Part shown: one piece after another, positions 61,325 through 64,000 of the stretch | Layout: every line of letters starts with the position of its first letter | How positions within the stretch are numbered: position 1 is the first letter of the stretch | Assembly: GCF_002127215.1 (NCBI RefSeq) | Contig: NZ_NFUT01000005.1 | Span: 1 to 64,000 of the forward strand | DNA length: 64,000 bases | From: Hydrogenophaga sp. IBVHS2 | GTDB lineage: Bacteria; Pseudomonadota; Gammaproteobacteria; Burkholderiales; Burkholderiaceae_C | Direction: 5' to 3' | Notes under the pieces: model-generated | The model's input: only the letters and a program-made list of their open reading frames with translations | Database searches by the model: none | Told to the model about the DNA's origin: nothing | Translations under genes and position numbers: made by a program

Positions 61325-61344
61325 GCCGGTGTCCCCGCACCGGC
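61325..61344. repeat. hairpin between the TetR gene and DctP
   Basis: GCCGGTG (61325-61331), a 6-nt loop and CACCGGC (61338-61344) form a perfect 7-bp stem in the 83-bp gap. On the minus strand it is not followed by T residues, so TetR and the TRAP genes may be partly read through. Confidence 0.4.
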
Positions 61345-61354
61345 CTTTTCGGAC

Positions 61355-62128
61355 TCATCGTCGCCGGGCAGCGGCCTTGCGGGCGGGTGCCGGCCGGGCG
61401 GCATCGGCGGCAAACAGTTCGCGGCTGGCGATCAGGTAGGCACGGACCCGGTCGCGCACCAGGTCTTCGTCGTAGCCCTCGTGGCGGGCCTCGCTGTAGA
61501 CGTCCTGCGCATAGATCCAGCGCCGCATGGTGATGTAGAAGAAGCCGCCGTGCAGGCCCATGAGCAGCTCCATCTCGCGCTCGCTGGGCCGGGCCCGGCT
61601 GACCACGCCCCGGAAGCGGCGCGTCTCGCGGATCAGGCGCGGGAACAGGCGCACCCGGAGCATGGCGAAGAAGCGGTCGGTGATGGTGTGGTCGGTCAGG
61701 CCCGAGAACACCAGGATGCGCACGAATTCCTTGGTCAGGGTGATGTTCACGTACTCGGCGTAGAACGCGGTGAACTTGTCCTCGACGCCGATGTCGGGGT
61801 CGTCCAGCAGGCTGTCCCATTCGGTGCGCCAGCGGCCCTCGAACACCTCCAGATAGACCCGATCCACCAGCGCCTGCTTGGTGGGGAAGTAGTGGTAGAG
61901 CAGGGCGTGGGTCACACCGATGCTGCGCGCCAGGTCGCGCAGCTGGCCGTCGAATCCGTGTTCGGCAAAGAAGGCGATGGCGCCGTCCAGGATCTGGCGC
62001 TCGCGCTCCGCCACGCCCATGCGCCGGCGGGCCGGAGCTTCCGGGGGTGAGGAATCGGCTTCCGCGACCGGGTCAGGGTTTGTCTGGATGCGCACGCTAT
62101 TTACCGACAGGTCAATGATTCGTACCAT
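61355..62128 (-). CDS. TetR-family transcriptional regulator
   Basis: A 257-residue TetR-type regulator. The HTH lies at about residues 45-85: ERERQILDGAIAFFAEHGFDGQLRDLARSIGVTHALLYHYFPTK with the usual YHYFPTK ending. The C-terminal ligand domain ends in an Ala/Arg/Lys-rich tail. The start is ATG 62128, supported by AGGCGG six bases before it; GTG 62095 is possible but has no such site. Two copies of TTNACCNNNNGGTNAA lie at and upstream of the start, facing coxG, so it probably controls itself, the TRAP genes and the divergent hydroxylase genes. Confidence 0.9.
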   Translation of the reverse strand: MVRIIDLSVNSVRIQTNPDPVAEADSSPPEAPARRRMGVAERERQILDGAIAFFAEHGFDGQLRDLARSIGVTHALLYHYFPTKQALVDRVYLEVFEGRWRTEWDSLLDDPDIGVEDKFTAFYAEYVNITLTKEFVRILVFSGLTDHTITDRFFAMLRVRLFPRLIRETRRFRGVVSRARPSEREMELLMGLHGGFFYITMRRWIYAQDVYSEARHEGYDEDLVRDRVRAYLIASRELFAADAARPAPARKAAARRR

Positions 62129-62146
62129 TGTTAACCGCCTGGTAAA
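62100..62146. promoter_or_regulatory. paired TetR-type operators
   Basis: TTTACCGACAGGTCAA (62100-62115) and TTAACCGCCTGGTAAA (62131-62146) both fit the palindrome TTNACC-N4-GGTNAA exactly. They lie 31 bp apart, close to three helical turns. The first overlaps codons 5-10 of the TetR gene; the second covers its Shine-Dalgarno region and lies in the divergent gap before coxG. Confidence 0.8.
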
Positions 62147-62180
62147 CAAAAACACCGGTGAAAACCCGAGGATCGAGAAC

Positions 62181-62900
62181 ATGGAATTGACCGGAGACAT
62201 CCTGATCGCCGCACCGCGCAACCGGGTGTGGGCAGGACTCAACGACCCCGAGGTGCTGGTGCGCTGCATCCCGGGCTGCGAGGCCATGGAGGCCACCAGC
62301 CCGACCGAGCGCACCGCCCGCGTCGCGGTGAAGGTGGGCCCGGTGCGGGCGCGCTTCGTGGGCCACATCCGCATGGTCGACGTGCGCGAGAACGAGGGCT
62401 GCACCCTGAACTTCGAAGGCTCGGGCGGTGCGGCCGGCATGGCCAAGGGCCACAGCCATGTGGTGCTGACCGACGAAGCCGAGGGCACCCGCCTGAGCTA
62501 CACCACCCAGGCCTCGGTGGGCGGCAAGCTCGGCCAGGTGGGGGGCCGCATGATCGATGCGGCCGCCAAGCAGATGGCCGACCAGTTCTTTGCCGCCTTC
62601 AATGCCATCGTGGCCGCACCGGCGGCCCCCGAAGCGCCCGAGGCCGCCCAGGCCCGACCGCCTGCCGCCGCCGTGACGGGCGCTGCCGCCGGGCCGGCCT
62701 CCGAAGCCACCTCCGCTGCCGCCGCCGCGCCGGCACCGGCGGCACCGGCCCCGCAGGCCGCACCCGCCTTCACCCCGACCGTGGCCACCCGCCCCGCCGC
62801 CCCGGCACCGGCCGCCGTACCCGAGAGCCTGCGCGTGCTGTGGTTTGCCCTGGGCGCCCTGTCCACCGGCTTCGGCGTGTGGATCGCTTCCCTGTTCTGA
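62181..62900 (+). CDS. CoxG-like (SRPBCC) membrane-anchored protein
   Basis: A 239-residue CoxG-family protein. The N-terminal SRPBCC domain (MELTGDILIAAPRNRVWAGL, PGCEAMEATSPTERTARV, GGKLGQVGGRMIDAAAKQMADQFF) is followed by a long Ala/Pro linker and a C-terminal membrane anchor (LWFALGALSTGFGVWIASLF). CoxG recruits molybdenum hydroxylases to the membrane. It is the first gene of a coxG-FAD-[2Fe-2S] cluster, with ATG at 62181, divergent from the TetR gene. Confidence 0.92.
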   Translation: MELTGDILIAAPRNRVWAGLNDPEVLVRCIPGCEAMEATSPTERTARVAVKVGPVRARFVGHIRMVDVRENEGCTLNFEGSGGAAGMAKGHSHVVLTDEAEGTRLSYTTQASVGGKLGQVGGRMIDAAAKQMADQFFAAFNAIVAAPAAPEAPEAAQARPPAAAVTGAAAGPASEATSAAAAAPAPAAPAPQAAPAFTPTVATRPAAPAPAAVPESLRVLWFALGALSTGFGVWIASLF

Positions 62901-62918
62901 CTTCCTGAGGACCGCCCG

Positions 62919-63773
62919 ATGAAAGCCGCTGCCTTCGATTACGTCAAACCCCGTTCGCTCGACGAGGTGCTGGCCCTGCTGCAGGAGCACGGCGACGACG
63001 CCCGCCTGCTCGCCGGTGGCCAGACCCTCATGGCCACGCTCAACATGCGGCTGTCGGAGCCGCGCCTGGTGATCGACATCACCGGCCTCGAGGCCCTGCG
63101 CGGCATCCGGGTGCAGGGCCACGTGCTGCGCATCGGCGCGCTGGCCACCCACACCGAGATCGAGCACAGCGATCTCGTGGCGCAGCACGCACCGCTGCTG
63201 AAGGCGGCGGCCCCGCACATTGCGCACCGCGCCATCCGCAACAGCGGCACCTGGGGCGGCTCGATCGCCTATGCCGACCCGGCCGCCGAGTGGCCGACCT
63301 GCCTGCTGGCCCTGGGCGGCACGGTGATCGCGCAGGGCCCGGACGGTGAACGCCGCATCGCGGCCGACGACTTCTTCCAGGGCCTGTACGCCACCGCGCT
63401 GGAGCCCGACGAGGTGCTGGTGGCCAGCGAGATCCCGCTGGCCGGTGCCGACCACTGGTTCGGCTTCCAGGAGCTGGCCCGCCGCCACGGCGACTACGCC
63501 ATCGTCGGCATGGCCGCCACCGCCCGCCGGGACGGCGGCGTGCTGCGCCAGGTGCGCGTGGTGCTGCTGGGCGTGGACGCCACGCCGCTGCGCGCCTCCG
63601 CCGCCGAGGCGGTGCTGGAGGGCCAGACGCCCGATGCGGCCCGCATCGCGCAGGCGGTGCAGGCCCTGCGGGACTCCATCGACCCGCTGCCCGACCTGAC
63701 CAACAGCCCCGAGACCAAACGGCACCTGGCCGGCGTGCTGCTGCAGCGCCTGTTCACCGGCGCCAGCGCCTGA
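62919..63773 (+). CDS. molybdenum hydroxylase FAD-binding subunit (CoxM-like)
   Basis: A 284-residue FAD subunit of the xanthine dehydrogenase/CO dehydrogenase family. FAD-binding LLAGGQTLMATLNMRLSEP (about residues 30-48) and GGSIAYADPAAEWPT (about 112-126) are the family motifs, with a C-terminal CO-dehydrogenase flavoprotein domain (HLAGVLLQRLF). It follows coxG by 18 bp and precedes the [2Fe-2S] gene. Electrons flow from the molybdenum subunit through the Fe-S protein to this FAD. True CO oxidation is not implied. Confidence 0.95.
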   Translation: MKAAAFDYVKPRSLDEVLALLQEHGDDARLLAGGQTLMATLNMRLSEPRLVIDITGLEALRGIRVQGHVLRIGALATHTEIEHSDLVAQHAPLLKAAAPHIAHRAIRNSGTWGGSIAYADPAAEWPTCLLALGGTVIAQGPDGERRIAADDFFQGLYATALEPDEVLVASEIPLAGADHWFGFQELARRHGDYAIVGMAATARRDGGVLRQVRVVLLGVDATPLRASAAEAVLEGQTPDAARIAQAVQALRDSIDPLPDLTNSPETKRHLAGVLLQRLFTGASA

Positions 63774-63791
63774 GACCCCAAGGACATCACC

Positions 63792-64000
63792 ATGGCAGAC
63801 CTCCACACCATCCACCTCACCGTCAACGGTGAACGCCGCCAGTGCAGCGTGCAGCCCCGCACCCACCTGGTGGACTTCCTGCGCGAAGACCTCGGCCTCA
63901 AGGGCAGCCACCTGGGCTGCGAACACGGCGTCTGCGGTGCCTGCACCGTGGAGCTCAACGGCCACATCGTGCGCGGCTGCCTGACCCTGGCGGTGCAGGC
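63792..64000 (+). CDS. [2Fe-2S] subunit of a molybdenum hydroxylase (CoxS-like), partial
   Basis: The N-terminal 69 residues, cut by the window end. The plant-type cluster Cys43, Cys48, Cys51 and Cys63 (GCEHGVCGACTV...GC) is intact. GCEHGVCGACT is more usual in aromatic or heterocyclic hydroxylases than in CO dehydrogenases. A second, helical C-terminal [2Fe-2S] domain should follow outside the window. The catalytic molybdopterin subunit is presumably next. It lies 18 bp after the FAD subunit. Confidence 0.92.
   Translation, partial: MADLHTIHLTVNGERRQCSVQPRTHLVDFLREDLGLKGSHLGCEHGVCGACTVELNGHIVRGCLTLAVQ

Noticed and set aside
61325..61344. Intrinsic terminator for the TetR gene
   Set aside because: The stem is good but there is no T-run on the relevant strand; listed only as a hairpin.
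62181..64000. Aerobic CO dehydrogenase cluster
   Set aside because: Gene order G-M-S resembles cox, but the Fe-S motif is of the general hydroxylase type and the catalytic subunit is outside the window.

Overview
The window is GC-rich, tightly packed DNA from a Gram-negative betaproteobacterium, most likely a Burkholderiales/Comamonadaceae-type organism. The evidence is the rpmH-rnpA-yidD-yidC-mnmE / dnaA-dnaN-gyrB origin block, a metXW pair, kdsD-kdsC-lptC for lipopolysaccharide, many chemoreceptors, and TRAP and CO-dehydrogenase-like (CoxGMS) genes. It spans the probable chromosomal origin: polarity diverges between rpmH (minus) and dnaA (plus), with DnaA boxes in the gap. The species is not identifiable from sequence alone.

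Layout. 1-3.7 kb: two tandem chemoreceptors and cheW (minus). 3.8-6.4 kb: a transglutaminase-like gene, then metX-metW behind a SAM-II-type riboswitch that appears to start at the transcript 5' end. 6.5-16.6 kb: an RRM RNA-binding protein, the kdsD-kdsC-lptC-SDR chain, a Kef-type antiporter, an MBL-fold protein, apt, a cyclic-nucleotide-binding protein and mnmE. 16.6-24.8 kb: yidC-yidD-rnpA-rpmH, then dnaA-dnaN-gyrB.

24.8-32.3 kb is a visibly AT-richer accessory island inserted between gyrB and copA. It carries a DUF262+DUF1524 protein and a complete dndB-dndC-dndD-dndE DNA phosphorothioation operon. dndA and dndFGH are not beside it. The simplest reading is a Dnd modification module whose restriction partner is an SspE-like protein, a mixed architecture worth testing.

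32.3-45.8 kb: a copper-export module (copA / copZ-cueR, two facing CueR-type promoters), a class C beta-lactamase-like protein, another chemoreceptor, an SRAP protein, a putative secreted cyclase with a LysR regulator, and a CusS/CusR- or HprS/HprR-like two-component system. That system is divergent from a GlcG-like and a periplasmic transthyretin-like (HIU hydrolase) protein, with a matching operator between them. 46.9-58.2 kb: a thiolase, an Aer-like PAS chemoreceptor divergent from katG (tandem palindromes at the katG promoter), AraC, two EamA/MFS transporters, a second Kef-type antiporter and another MFS protein.

58.2-64 kb: a TRAP transporter (DctM, DctQ, DctP) with a TetR regulator, divergent from coxG and the FAD and [2Fe-2S] subunits of a molybdenum hydroxylase; the latter is cut by the window end. 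Two identical-consensus palindromes, 31 bp apart, sit between them. Together they look like uptake plus hydroxylation of one unknown substrate. No tRNA, rRNA, CRISPR array or insertion sequence was seen.
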